64,000 bases of DNA. Source: Martinezella calliandrae (GTDB lineage Bacteria > Pseudomonadota > Alphaproteobacteria > Rhizobiales > Rhizobiaceae). The notes under the pieces were generated by a model. That model did no database searches, was not told the DNA's origin, and saw only the letters and a program-made list of their open reading frames with translations. The DNA is taken from NCBI RefSeq assembly GCF_030272695.1, contig NZ_JARFYN010000040.1:1-64000 (forward strand), given 5' to 3'. The stretch's first letter is position 1. Every line of letters begins with the position of its first letter. This document shows, in pieces, positions 38,232 through 47,447 of this stretch. Both the position numbers and the translations under genes were made by a program.

Positions 38232-39476
38232 ATGCTTCTGGAGTTTCGCGTCAAAAACTTTCGGTCGTTTCGTGATGAGGCTGTGCTGAGCCTGGCCGCC
38301 AGTCCAGATTCAACGCTGGAAAGCACGCACACCCGAGAAGCCGGCCTTGAGAAGGTCAAGCGGGTTCTCAATGCGGCGGCCGTCTATGGTGCGAACGCAA
38401 GTGGCAAGTCGAACATCATCCGAGCCTTTCAATTCATGCAGGCCATGGTTACGACCTCGAACCAGGTTCAGCCGGATCAAGAAAACAATCTCACACCCTT
38501 CCGGATGCGCCCGGACTTTGACACTAAGCCGACGCTCTTCGAGGCGACGTTCATCATTGATGGCAGGCGCTATCAGTATGGATTTGAGCAGACGCGGCGG
38601 CGCATCATCAGCGAATGGCTACTCGTTTATGAGCGCGCCAAACCACAAGTCTGGTTCTCCCGCGCCTACAACGAGAAGAAAAGAAGCCGCTACGACTATA
38701 CGTACAGTGACTATTTCCTGGGATCGAAAAAGGTGTGGGAAAACGCGACCCGGAAAGAAACGCTGTTTCTGACAACGGCTGTCCAGCTCAACAGCGAGCA
38801 GCTTAAACCCCTGTATCAGCAGTTTTCCGAGGACATGGCCATCTTCCCGGAAGGCGGGAGCATAGGCTTTGACTTCTCGGCAAGGTACGCTCAAGATCCG
38901 AAGAACCTGCAGCACGTCGTATCGCTGATGACGGCGGCGGATACCGGCATTTCCTCCGTGTCATTTGCTAAGCGCCCGGGTCGTCAATTCCAGCTTAACA
39001 TTGCTTCTGGCCTCTCGGACATTCGAGATGCGGAACTTGATGTTCCGCAATTCGGGCACCTTGCCGAAGGGCAGCAGTACGAATTCGACATCACCGACGA
39101 ATCTGCCGGCACCCAAATCCTTTTCAATCTTGCCGGCCCAATTTTCGATATCCTCCAGCGGGGTCGCCTGCTTATCGTCGATGAACTCGACCGGAGCCTG
39201 CATCCGCTTCTGGTGCAAAAGGTCCTGGATATGTTCAACAATCCGACGACGAATCCTAAAGGCGCACAGCTGATCTTTTCGACACACGACGTCTCGCTCC
39301 TTGAGGGGCACAAACTGCGACGGGACCAGATCTGGTTTACAGAAAAGGACGCAGAGCAAGTTTCGCACCTTTTCCCGTTGCTCGATTTTTCGCCCCGCAA
39401 GGGTGAAGCCCTCGAAAAGGGTTACCTTGGTGGCCGTTACGGTGGCATTCCGATTCTCGGAACAGTGGATCGTTAG
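38232..39476 (+). CDS. AAA15/OLD-like ATPase of an AbiL (RloA-type) defence pair
   Basis: 414 residues from MLLEFRVKNFRSFRDEAVLSL; an in-frame ATG 16 codons upstream is less family-like. Walker A GANASGKSNI lies near residue 50. The signature-like helix, ESAGTQILFNLAGPIFDILQRGRLLIVDELDRSLHPLLV (Walker B plus catalytic Glu), is in the C-terminal half, followed by the FSTHDVSLLE switch. This is the SMC/OLD-type ATPase of RloA and AbiL systems, which pair with an RloB protein. The partner starts three bases later. Expected to act in abortive phage defence. Confidence 0.85.
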   Translation: MLLEFRVKNFRSFRDEAVLSLAASPDSTLESTHTREAGLEKVKRVLNAAAVYGANASGKSNIIRAFQFMQAMVTTSNQVQPDQENNLTPFRMRPDFDTKPTLFEATFIIDGRRYQYGFEQTRRRIISEWLLVYERAKPQVWFSRAYNEKKRSRYDYTYSDYFLGSKKVWENATRKETLFLTTAVQLNSEQLKPLYQQFSEDMAIFPEGGSIGFDFSARYAQDPKNLQHVVSLMTAADTGISSVSFAKRPGRQFQLNIASGLSDIRDAELDVPQFGHLAEGQQYEFDITDESAGTQILFNLAGPIFDILQRGRLLIVDELDRSLHPLLVQKVLDMFNNPTTNPKGAQLIFSTHDVSLLEGHKLRRDQIWFTEKDAEQVSHLFPLLDFSPRKGEALEKGYLGGRYGGIPILGTVDR

Positions 39477-39478
39477 TC

Positions 39479-40147
39479 TTGGCTAAAAAACACCGCTTTG
39501 AACGTACTGAGAGTCGGTTAGCCCGTCGGCAGGGCCGAAAGCGGCCGTATGACCGCATGCTGATTGTCTGTGAAGGCGAAAAGACCGAAGTTAACTATTT
39601 TGAGGCCATTCGCCGTGAAAAACGGCTTCCGAACGCGGATATCAAAATCGTCCCGTCGACCGCGCCGCTGCGGATCGTGGAATATGCCATCGATCAATTT
39701 AAGGAAAGCAAGGCTTTTGACCGCGTTTATGTGGTGTTCGATCGCGATGACCACGACAGCTACCACAATGCGTTCTCCAAAGCCGAAGCGGCCAACAAGA
39801 AATTGAAAAACGACGAGGGGACAGCCGTTCCCTTCAAAGCCATCCCATCGGTGCCCAACTTTGAGCTATGGATATTACTGCATTTTCGCGATGTGCTCGC
39901 GCCGATCCATCGGAACGAAGTCTATGCGGAGTTGCGCAAGCACGCCTGCTACCCGACCTATGCCAAAAACAGCAAAACGGTTTACCAAGATACGAAGGAC
40001 CGCCTTCCCGCCGCAAATACCCGTGCTGCTGTTCTTCGCGACCGGTTCGACAAAAATAACGGCAACGACCCTTACACGGACGCCGACGTAGTGACAGCGG
40101 AATTACTGAAGATCGCCGACAGATTCATTAAATCGCCACCTGCCTGA
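39479..40147 (+). CDS. RloB family protein, partner of the AAA15 ATPase
   Basis: 222 residues starting at a TTG three bases after the ATPase stop (MAKKHRFERTESRLARRQG). It shows TOPRIM-like features: RMLIVCEGEKTEVNYFEAI (conserved Glu) and RVYVVFDRDDHDSY (D-x-D). SVPNFELWILLHF follows, typical of RloB/AbiLii proteins. It is thought to be the nuclease-like effector released by the ATPase on phage infection. Confidence 0.85.
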   Translation: MAKKHRFERTESRLARRQGRKRPYDRMLIVCEGEKTEVNYFEAIRREKRLPNADIKIVPSTAPLRIVEYAIDQFKESKAFDRVYVVFDRDDHDSYHNAFSKAEAANKKLKNDEGTAVPFKAIPSVPNFELWILLHFRDVLAPIHRNEVYAELRKHACYPTYAKNSKTVYQDTKDRLPAANTRAAVLRDRFDKNNGNDPYTDADVVTAELLKIADRFIKSPPA

Positions 40148-40433
40148 CAACCGCGCTTAATCAGCGCTGCTTATCCGATTGTGACAGGACAGAGCCGGCC
40201 AGTTGCTTTGTTGCCGGACTATATTCGGGCATCGTAGGAACGAAGCTTGTCACCGATCTACAACAGCTGTGGCGAGGAAGTTGGATTGTCCGGATCCGTG
40301 CAAAGTAGAGGTGTCACTTTGGGCGTCTTCAGCCATTTAGAAATGCTACTCTTGACAATGTCGACCTGCGATAACTTCCACGCTTGTGGGATGAGCCATA
40401 GAGTGGTACATTCACTCGAAACTGGAGACATGA
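40148..40433. other. Intergenic region before higB
   Basis: 286 bases with no supportable gene. It should contain the autoregulated promoter of the HigBA pair. Confidence 0.35.
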
Positions 40434-40730
40434 ATGATTGTCGGTTTTCGGGACGAATGGTTGCGGGCTTTCTTTGTGGAGGATGTCCACTCCCGCGGCA
40501 TTCCAGCCGACCTAGAAAGCCGGTTGTTCCGCAAACTCCAGATGATCGATGACGCGACGACCGATCAGGACTTGCGTGTGCCGCCCAGCAACCATTTCGA
40601 GAAATTGCGCGGTAATCTCGATGGTTTGCATTCGATCCGGGTCAATAAGCAATGGCGGGTGGTCTTTCGATGGGATGGCAATCGTGGTGAGGCGTCAGAG
40701 GTCTATCTTGACGACCATAGCTATCGATGA
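40434..40730 (+). CDS. higB: HigB/RelE-type toxin
   Basis: 98 residues, a complete plasmid-maintenance killer protein. Seen are LESRLFRKLQMIDDA, DLRVPPSNHFEKLRGNLDGLHSIRVNKQWRVVFRW and the final DDHSYR. These are the standard HigB segments of this ribosome-dependent mRNase. The toxin-first gene order, eight bases before the antitoxin, is the HigBA hallmark. Confidence 0.93.
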   Translation: MIVGFRDEWLRAFFVEDVHSRGIPADLESRLFRKLQMIDDATTDQDLRVPPSNHFEKLRGNLDGLHSIRVNKQWRVVFRWDGNRGEASEVYLDDHSYR

Positions 40731-40738
40731 GGTGACAG

Positions 40739-41047
40739 ATGCTAATGACCAAGCGTAAGCCGGCGACGGTCGGCGAAATCTTGACGGAAGAATTCATGCA
40801 GCCGCTCGACTTGACGCAGGCGGCCTTGGCCGAGGCAATGGGCGTCCAGCGCAAGCATGTGAACGAATTGTGCAACGACCGGCGTAACGTGACGGCGGCA
40901 ACCGCACTGATCTTGGCGCGCGTGTTTGGTAATAGCCCGGACTTCTGGCTCAACGTGCAACGGCGCAGCGACTTATGGGATGCCATGCACAGCCCCAAGG
41001 AACTAGCGCGGATCGAGCGCGCGAAGCCGCTGGCGACAGCGGCATAG
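40739..41047 (+). CDS. higA: HigA-type antitoxin
   Basis: 102 residues (a second ATG two codons in is equally possible). Helix-turn-helix of the XRE/HigA family: LTQAALAEAMGVQRKHVNELCNDRRNVTAATALILARVFG, then the characteristic SPDFWLNVQRRSDLWDA. It neutralises HigB and represses the operon. Confidence 0.93.
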   Translation: MLMTKRKPATVGEILTEEFMQPLDLTQAALAEAMGVQRKHVNELCNDRRNVTAATALILARVFGNSPDFWLNVQRRSDLWDAMHSPKELARIERAKPLATAA

Positions 41048-41149
41048 CCCGACAGCGCCTCTAAGATTGGGTGCTTGAGCGAATTCGCAAAGGCATGTCG
41101 CACTTGGAAATAGAATGTACCCCCTACACAAAAACTGTCAAAGCTGATT

Positions 41150-41475
41150 AGAGGCGCGACACTAGCACCGTCGGTCAGCCCCCGATCCGGCTGTGTATTC
41201 CAATGAAACCGGACGGGGTTTCCGATCATTGACCGGACGCTTATTCCAGCGTTTTACCGGACGCGATTCCGAGGCGAAGCCGGACGGTGTAGAGCGTCTC
41301 TGGGTCTGAGTTGATCATTGTCGGCGAATATCAGGCTGGTCAAGCCTGAGTTGCATCCTCGGCTGACAGGTTTCGATGTTTGCGCAGGCTCTCACCGGAA
41401 AGTTCGATGCGGTAGGCGTTGTGGACGAGGCGATCCAGCACGGCGTCGGCGATCGTGGGAAGCACTGGGTTGATG
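41150..41475 (-). mobile_element. IS21-family remnant (istB 3' end and terminus)
   Basis: On the minus strand, 41340-41475 encodes PTIADAVLDRLVHNAYRIELSGESLRK and ends EDATQA, the C-terminus of an IS21 IstB ATPase. The DNA beyond its stop (about 41150-41339) carries several scattered CCGGAC/TCCGG motifs like the multiple terminal repeats of IS21 elements. The rest of istB and all of istA are missing. Confidence 0.65.
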
Positions 41476-41628
41476 AGGACGAGCCAAGATCGAATCGCCG
41501 CTGGGCCACCGTTAGATCGTTGCGCTATTTCGCTCGAAATGACTTCCTGTTGCGGAATGCCGCATTCTCGTTTATCCTAAGGTCGTACGCAATCCCGGAC
41601 ACTCGGCAATAGATGGGCGACATTCCGC

Positions 41629-41976
41629 ATGAGCACCACGATTTTCAACACCCTCGGCGAGCAACTGCTGGCTGCCCGTAAACAACGCGGTCTCAGTCAG
41701 CCTGCACTTGCGACAAGACTCGGTCGGGACCGGGCGCGAATATCGGAACTCGAACGGGACCTTGCGACCGATCGGCGGGGGAGGGATCGACTGACCCTGT
41801 TTGCCGAAATTTGCGATGCACTCGACCTCGTGCCGGTCCTCCTGCCGAAGACCCGGGCAGCGGAAGCGAGGGCTCTTGTTGGCGATGCTGGAGAACAGCA
41901 GAAGAGAGGTGCGGCGGCCAGCGCATTTGAGGAACTTTTCGTCGATCTCGATGAAGACGACAATGGGGAACCATGA
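41629..41976 (+). CDS. hipB: HipB-like XRE antitoxin/regulator
   Basis: 115 residues. The N-terminal helix-turn-helix (LGEQLLAARKQRGLSQPALATRLGRDRARISELERDL) fits XRE proteins paired with HipA. The C-terminal tail is acidic. Its stop overlaps the hipA ATG (ATGA), showing a coupled toxin-antitoxin operon. It represses the operon and inhibits HipA by analogy with hipBA. Confidence 0.85.
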   Translation: MSTTIFNTLGEQLLAARKQRGLSQPALATRLGRDRARISELERDLATDRRGRDRLTLFAEICDALDLVPVLLPKTRAAEARALVGDAGEQQKRGAAASAFEELFVDLDEDDNGEP

Positions 41977-43265
41977 TGGCGAAATCATCGGCGATCCTCG
42001 GCGTCCATCTTCTGGATCAGAACCTCGGGAAGATTAGAGTAGGGACCCTGACGCGCGACAGCGACGGCGCGGTCGCGTTTGTAGTTGCCGAGACGTTCCT
42101 GCGAGATCCAAGGCGGCCAATCCTAAGCCTGGGTTGGTCCGATCCTGACGATGACGAGGGCACACGCAATCGTCTGGCGCGGCGTGGCGACAAAATTGGC
42201 CTTCACGGCACATTGCCACCTTGGTTTTCAGGATTGCTTCCGGAGGGCGCCCTTAGGGATCTGGTATTGAACGAAATGGGGCCGGGCGATCACGACGAAT
42301 TCGACGTCTTGACCCGCCTCGGTGGCGATCTTCCCGGCGCAATCCTCGTGGTACCGGAAACAACAATACCAGCGTCAGCCGGCCTAATCACCATCGAAAA
42401 GGTACATGGCGTGGATGTTCCGCTGCCTGACGGCGTGGTTAAATTCTCGCTCGCAGGCGTCCAGCTCAAGTTCACCGCCAACGTCGAGGGCGACAGATTG
42501 ACGGTTCCCGCCCGCGGAAACACCGGCCGGTGCATCATCAAGGTCGCAAGCGAGCGATACCCAGGGCTGCCGGAGGCTGAACACGCGGCCATGCAGATGG
42601 CAAGGATGATCGGCGTGCGAACAGCAAACTGCCGGCTTGTCTCCAGCACCGCTATCAGCGGCGTCCCTGCGGAACTGTTGGCTCATGGTGAGCGCGTTCT
42701 CGTCGTCGATCGCTTCGACCGTGCCGACGATGATCGTCGCATTCACATCGAAGACGCGGCCCAAATTCTGGGAGCGATAGGCGATCGAAAATATACGATG
42801 GCGACGACCGAGACCATCATCAACATGGTGCGCCGCTTCAGCACCGACCATCGCGATGATATATTGGAAGCCATCCGCAGGGTTGTTGCAGACGTGCTTT
42901 TAGGCAATGGCGACAACCATCTCAAAAACTGGTCTTTCCGCTTCCCGGCGCCCGGCGAAATCCGATTGTCGCCGGCCTACGATATCGTCCCGACCGCTCT
43001 GTACATGCCGTCCGACACTATGGCGTTGAGGTTCGTCAAAACCCACAGCTTCGAAAGTGTGAACCTACATCGCTTTGAGAGGGTCGCAAGTTTTCTGCGC
43101 CTGGACGACAAGCTGATCACACGGGAGGTCGTGGCCACAGTCAGGCGGGCACTGGAGCATTGGCCGACATCGGCGCCTGAACTGCTCGGAGAATCGAAAG
43201 CCAAGCAGCTTCTTGATCGCCTCGAGACTCTGACCCTAGTGGACGAAGTGCGGCGTCAATCGTAG
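41973..43265 (+). CDS. hipA: HipA-family serine/threonine kinase toxin
   Basis: 430 residues. The HipA N-terminal subdomain (GVHLLDQNLGKIRVGTLTRD) precedes the kinase fold. Visible motifs: FSLAGVQLKFTA (P-loop side), IIKVASERYPGLPEAEHAAMQMAR, catalytic VLLGNGDNHLKNWSF (H-x-D-equivalent region with D and N) and LSPAYDIVPT (DFG-equivalent Asp). All key residues look intact. HipA kinases phosphorylate glutamyl-tRNA synthetase or related targets and cause dormancy; the target here is not predictable. Confidence 0.92.
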   Translation: MMAKSSAILGVHLLDQNLGKIRVGTLTRDSDGAVAFVVAETFLRDPRRPILSLGWSDPDDDEGTRNRLARRGDKIGLHGTLPPWFSGLLPEGALRDLVLNEMGPGDHDEFDVLTRLGGDLPGAILVVPETTIPASAGLITIEKVHGVDVPLPDGVVKFSLAGVQLKFTANVEGDRLTVPARGNTGRCIIKVASERYPGLPEAEHAAMQMARMIGVRTANCRLVSSTAISGVPAELLAHGERVLVVDRFDRADDDRRIHIEDAAQILGAIGDRKYTMATTETIINMVRRFSTDHRDDILEAIRRVVADVLLGNGDNHLKNWSFRFPAPGEIRLSPAYDIVPTALYMPSDTMALRFVKTHSFESVNLHRFERVASFLRLDDKLITREVVATVRRALEHWPTSAPELLGESKAKQLLDRLETLTLVDEVRRQS

Positions 43266-43346
43266 TCTTTGGCTCACGTCGGTCCGGGCCTTGCACTCTC
43301 TCTAATTCGCTCCTATGTTTGGGGGTGTATTAGAAAGGGTAATAGA

Positions 43347-43937
43347 ATGGAACATCTGACAACGGCACAAGCGGCTTTTGTGGTTGGTGCGCCTCTAGAC
43401 ATTTTCAAAAAGGTTGTCGAGCGGGCGCCGATCAAGCCGCAACTCGTGAAGCGAGGCGGTCGGAATATTAGGCAGTTCGGTCAAGCCGAGCTGGTGTTTC
43501 TCCATGCCTATGACGAACTCAAACAGGCGCTGACCCCCAAAAGCCAGTCCGAATTCTACGAGGCGTTGCGAAGCTCTCTTAAACGCGGTCTCGCGAAAGA
43601 GGTCGTGTTCGGTAAACAGCGCTACGACATTGGTCAGCACCTGGTCTTCGTCGAGCGCAAGTTGAAGGAACTCGACAAGCTCACTGCTCAAATCGACCTA
43701 TCCGGCAAGGAACCGCTAATCCGGGGAACGCAAATCGAGGCGCATCGGATTGCCGCTCTCCTCGACGCCGGCGCGACCGTCGAAGATGTCATGCGCGACT
43801 ATCCCTCTCTAAAGGAACAACAGATCGTTGCAGCGCGAGTCTATGCGGAGGCGCATCCGAAGGCAGGCAGGCCGTATCCGAAGCAAACGGCAAAGGCCGC
43901 CATGCGCGCAGCCGATCTTAGTGCGCTGGATGATTGA
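43347..43937 (+). CDS. DUF433-containing antitoxin
   Basis: 196 residues from ATG 43347 with GAAAGGG upstream; a farther in-frame start at 43269 is less likely. The N-terminal half is a MerR-like DNA-binding segment (LTTAQAAFVVGAPLDIFKKVVE). The C-terminal DUF433 domain has PLIRGTQIEAHRIAALLDAGATVEDVMRDYPSLKEQQI. DUF433 proteins pair with PIN toxins, and one follows directly. Confidence 0.8.
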   Translation: MEHLTTAQAAFVVGAPLDIFKKVVERAPIKPQLVKRGGRNIRQFGQAELVFLHAYDELKQALTPKSQSEFYEALRSSLKRGLAKEVVFGKQRYDIGQHLVFVERKLKELDKLTAQIDLSGKEPLIRGTQIEAHRIAALLDAGATVEDVMRDYPSLKEQQIVAARVYAEAHPKAGRPYPKQTAKAAMRAADLSALDD

Positions 43938-43939
43938 GC

Positions 43940-44380
43940 TTGAAATATCTGCTCGATACCAATGTTCTGAAAGAGATAGGTCGACCCGTGCCGCACGAAA
44001 ATGTGGCGGCTTGGCTCGATACGGTTGACGATACCGATCTCGCGATCAGCGTGATCTCGGTCCGAGAGATCTCGAAAGGCATTGAGAAAAAGCGGAAAAC
44101 CGACGACGCTGTGGCTAACGAGATCGCCAAGGCGGCCGATGCCATCTTCGCCGCCTATGAAGGCCGCATCCTTCCTGTAGACGAAAAGGTCGCGCGCCAC
44201 TGGGGACAAATGCTCGGACAATCCGACAAGAACACCGACGACACCGGACTAGCTGCGACGGCGCAGGTGAATGGCCTGGTCATCGTCACCCGAAACGTCG
44301 CTGACTTTCAGGGGCGCAGCGTCACAATCCTGGATCCGTTTAAGAAGGCGACTAAAGGCTCCCGAAATATCGTACGATGA
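43940..44380 (+). CDS. vapC: VapC-like PIN-domain toxin
   Basis: 146 residues from TTG 43940 (MKYLLDTNVLKEI); another TTG two codons upstream is also possible, neither changes the fold. PIN acidic residues are seen in LLDTN, SVREI, NTDDTGLAAT and NVADF. PIN toxins cleave tRNA or rRNA. It is coupled to the DUF433 antitoxin. Confidence 0.9.
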   Translation: MKYLLDTNVLKEIGRPVPHENVAAWLDTVDDTDLAISVISVREISKGIEKKRKTDDAVANEIAKAADAIFAAYEGRILPVDEKVARHWGQMLGQSDKNTDDTGLAATAQVNGLVIVTRNVADFQGRSVTILDPFKKATKGSRNIVR

Positions 44381-44592
44381 ATTTCGCCCCTATATATCCA
44401 GCAATTTCAGCTATTTAGGCGTTGTGGCGTAATCTGCATTATGGAACACCCGAGCGGTTTCGTCTTTGTTGCTTTTTGCGCAAAAACCGCCTGTTGCGTT
44501 TCTGTGGATTTCCTCGATAAACGGCGGTTTCACCTGTTGCTTTTTCGAAGCCGCATTGTGACATTTGCCCGCGTTCGGGAGCGCGGGTCAAT

Positions 44593-45553
44593 ATGCCGGT
44601 CAACTTCAATTCGTCATTGCTACCACCCACGCTGCGCGGCATTGCCAGCGTCGATCAGTACGGAATTCCTCGCTTCTGGGCGACCATCTGGATCGACGTA
44701 CTGAAACCGACGATGGAGTCGTCGACCAGGCGCAAGCACCTGACAGCCTTGGATCGGCTTTATGAAGCGTGCAATCGTCAGCGCGGCCGCGAGCCTGGAC
44801 CGCTTGATCGCCGAGGCTGACGCGGACGGCCTTGAGAACGTCCTGCTGGGATTCCTCGCCCAACTGCGGAACGAAGCTGTCATAACCGGGTTTGACAAAG
44901 CCTCGACCTGGACGACTGCGGTGAGCTTTGTGATCGACATGCTCCGATACACGGGCAATTCTCTTGGCGCTCGCGCCGCTGAGATGGAGGCCAAGCTTCT
45001 CCGGCTCGAAGTCTTTTATCGCCAGCTAGCTCCCAACCCCGAGGCTACCGAGGGGCCGGTGATCCGTGCGCTGCCTTCCTCGGTGGTTCAGGACCTCTAC
45101 GAAATCTTTCAACCGGATTCCGCACGCAATCCGTTCAAGACGGAGGCGCTTCGCTGGCGCAATCTCGTCATCTTTATGCTTCTGTTGCATTTGGGACTTC
45201 GTCGTGGCGAGGCCGCGCTGCTGTGTGTCAATTCTTTCAAGGAAGACTTCAGCTTCGACACAGGAACGGTCGATTACTGGCTGGACGTCGAGGAGACGAA
45301 CGACGGCGACCCTCGCTATGAGCGGCCCAGTTTGAAGACCGCGCCGTCACGGCGGCAACTCCCGCTGTCCAAGCAGGTCGTGGAATTCCTACTGATCTAT
45401 ACGCAAAACTTCCGAGGCAAAGTCCACTACCCGCATCTTCTGATCTCCCAAAAAGCAAAGCCCCTGTCGCTTCGATCAATGAACGAGGTTTTTGAGGTGG
45501 CGTCCAAAGCGTTGTCCTCGGAGGCGAAGAAATCTCTGAGTAAACACTTTGAT
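44593..45553 (+). pseudogene. Tyrosine recombinase, frameshifted and 3'-truncated
   Basis: Two frames join to make the N-terminal and central parts of a rhizobial tyrosine recombinase. Frame 1 runs from MPVNFNSSLLPPTLRGIASVDQYGIPRFWATIW. After a frameshift near 44795, frame 2 continues LDRLIAEADADGLENVLLGFLAQLRNEA and the catalytic-domain start FMLLLHLGLRRGEAALL (first catalytic Arg). The HxLRH...Tyr part is absent: near 45553 the sequence switches to an antisense group II intron. The frame stays open to 46015 only because of that intron. Confidence 0.75.
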
Positions 45554-46108
45554 GTCAAACTCCAGAACCCAATCATATTTCCAGCACCGCTGACGCGTGA
45601 TCCCCACGGCATCCAAGGCCGATTTTGCCGGTCTGTAGCCGTAGGAATCTGGCAGGAATATCTGATCGAGCTCCGGTTCGATGAGCTGTTTGACCACCAT
45701 CTGCGCGATCCTGTCGCTCACGGTGGGCACACCCAAAATCCGCTGACCCCCACTCTTTTTCGGAATGGGGACGGCGCGCACCGGTGGCGGAAAGTAGCTT
45801 CCCGAGCTCATCCTGTTCCAGATCCTGTAGAGATTCCCCTTCAAGTCGGCCTCGAACTGCTCGATCGTCTGCCCGTCCACGCCAGCCGCACCACCATTGG
45901 ATTTGACCGCTTTGTAAGCTTCGTACGCCAGCCGCTTATCGATCATAAACGGCTTGTCTGTCGCATCTGTCGTTGTCATCCTGTTTCCAGTTGCTTCGAA
46001 AATACGACCACCTGATCCCACCCCTTCGCTCCAGCCCCATTACAGGACCTTCGTCACTACTACGGGTCGATCCGCCCCAACTTCCTGCATCGGTACTCTC
46101 GCCTCACG
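45554..46108 (-). mobile_element. Group II intron fragment with truncated reverse transcriptase
   Basis: On the minus strand, an LtrA-like intron-encoded protein starts at 45979 (MTTTDATDKPFMIDKRLAY). It shows NGGAAGVDGQTIEQF, PIPKKSGGQRILGVPTVSDRIAQMVV and DSYGYRPAKSA. It is lost after VLEFDIK near 45554, before the catalytic YADD. Intron RNA sequence upstream of the frame continues to 46108, where IS66 begins. Both ends are therefore missing and it cannot splice or move by itself. Confidence 0.85.
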
Positions 46109-46197
46109 GTAAGCATCCGAGCTGAGCCACATTGCGGATGTGAGTGATCTTGTGATGCTCTGTCTATATAGACGGCAATATAGACGGTGCTTTCATC

Positions 46198-46626
46198 ATG
46201 GACATCAGAGGCGATCTCACAGGGCATTTCAGCCGGATGGAGATTGTCGACAGCGGTCGTCGCCGGCGTTTCACGGATGAAGCGAAGCTGGCGATTGTTG
46301 CGGAAAGTTATCAAGGTCCGCGGCAGGTAACAGCCACGGCGCAGCGTCACGGGATCACGCGCTGGCAATTGAACGCGTGGCGTAGAGCTGCGCGGGAAGG
46401 ACGGCTTGTCAGTCGCTCGTCGAATGGCTTTGTTCCGGCGATAGTCGTTGCCGAGCCGGTTGTTGCGAACACGCCACCTACGGCTACTGTCACTGTGCCG
46501 CCTCCCGTAATTGACCATGGTCGTATGGAGGTGGTGAGCGCGAACGGCAGGCGTGTGATTGTGGACCGGAGTGTCGACGTTGAGGCGCTGCTGCGGATTA
46601 TGCGGGGTCTGGAGACATTGCGATGA
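46198..46626 (+). CDS. tnpA: IS66 accessory protein TnpA
   Basis: 142 residues. Family segments RRRRFTDEAKLAIVAESYQGPRQVTATAQRHGITRWQLNAWRR and the C-terminal RRVIVDRSVDVEALLRIMRGLETLR are complete. It is a helix-turn-helix protein needed with TnpB and TnpC for IS66 transposition. The stop overlaps the tnpB start (ATGA). Confidence 0.92.
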   Translation: MDIRGDLTGHFSRMEIVDSGRRRRFTDEAKLAIVAESYQGPRQVTATAQRHGITRWQLNAWRRAAREGRLVSRSSNGFVPAIVVAEPVVANTPPTATVTVPPPVIDHGRMEVVSANGRRVIVDRSVDVEALLRIMRGLETLR

Positions 46627-46779
46627 TCCCGTTTCCTATGGGAACAGGGATCAAAGTCTGGCTGTCGACGGGCCATACAGACATGCGGTGTGGCTTTCCT
46701 TCGCTGGCGCTGCGAGTACAGGGGGAAGTGCTGAAGCATGATCCACGGGGGGAGGTCATCTGTTCTGCTTCAGGGGTCT
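46623..46779 (+). pseudogene. tnpB: IS66 TnpB, truncated and frameshifted
   Basis: Begins MIPFPMGTGIKVWLSTGHTDMRCGFPSLALRVQGEVLKHDPRG, the TnpB start. A G-run near 46750 shifts the frame; the expected continuation GGHLFCFRG is readable one frame over until about 46779, where IS110 sequence begins. About two thirds of the protein is missing. Confidence 0.8.
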
Positions 46780-47321
46780 GAGACCTTGACCTGCGCCAGT
46801 TGGACGCGGCCGGCCTTGCCGAACAGATCGCCGAGCTTCTTCAACTGCGCCGTCTGCTCCGGATAGCGATCGAACACCGTGACGATCCGGTTCTTCGTCA
46901 TCGTGCGCAGCCGCACGTAAAACATCCGCTCGCGCAGCGCGACACGCAGCTCGCGGGCCTTGTCGCTCGGTGCCCAGGCCTGCGGCACCAGGTCGGCTCT
47001 GAGCAGATGCGCCAGCACCGTCGCATCGATCTTGTCGGTCTTGATCTTGGCATCGGCAATTGCCTTGACCTTCCATGGATGGGCGAGAACGACATCATCA
47101 CAAATGTCGTCGAGCCAGTCGTACATCACCATCCAGTTGCGCGTCGCCTCGACCACCGCGTGGCTGTTCTCCCGGTAGCGCTCCAGAAACCCGCCAAGCG
47201 ACTGGCGGTCGTTCTTCACCCGGCCGGAGCGTAGCGTCTTTCCGCCCGAATCCTGGACGACCAGATGGCTATAGGATTTGTGGTAGTCGACGCTGATATG
47301 GTAATCATAAGAGGCAGTCAT
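46770..47321 (-). pseudogene. IS110-family transposase, N-terminal part
   Basis: 183 residues from MTASYDYHISVDYHKSYSHLVVQD. DEDD-type catalytic domain segments: HAVVEATRNWMVMYDWL, VLAHPWKVKAIADAKIKTDKIDATVLAHLL and RMFYVRLRTMTKNRI. The C-terminal transposase_20 domain is gone, cut at the junction with IS66 tnpB. Confidence 0.85.
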
Positions 47322-47447
47322 GCTTCCAACTCCCTTATTGAGATTTTCCGAACCCCAATAAGGTAAGCCGAAAGGCTGGAAGTGTGACTGTCCCTCGATC
47401 ATCACCTGCATCTCAGTGATCCGTTCTATCGGTAGAGGCGGCCTCTT

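Larger units (their letters stand above)
46109..46779 (+). mobile_element. IS66 left part (terminal repeat, tnpA, broken tnpB)
   Basis: Starts with GTAAGCATCCGAGCTGAGCC, an IS66-type terminal inverted repeat, inserted in the group II intron fragment. It carries tnpA and the start of tnpB, and stops at about 46779 against an IS110 fragment. A tandem ATATAGACGG pair (about 46168-46192) lies just before tnpA in the promoter area. Confidence 0.75.

Noticed and set aside
45476..46015. C-terminal 150 codons of the recombinase frame as part of the protein
   Set aside because: This part is antisense to an unmistakable group II intron reverse transcriptase, so the recombinase ends near 45553.
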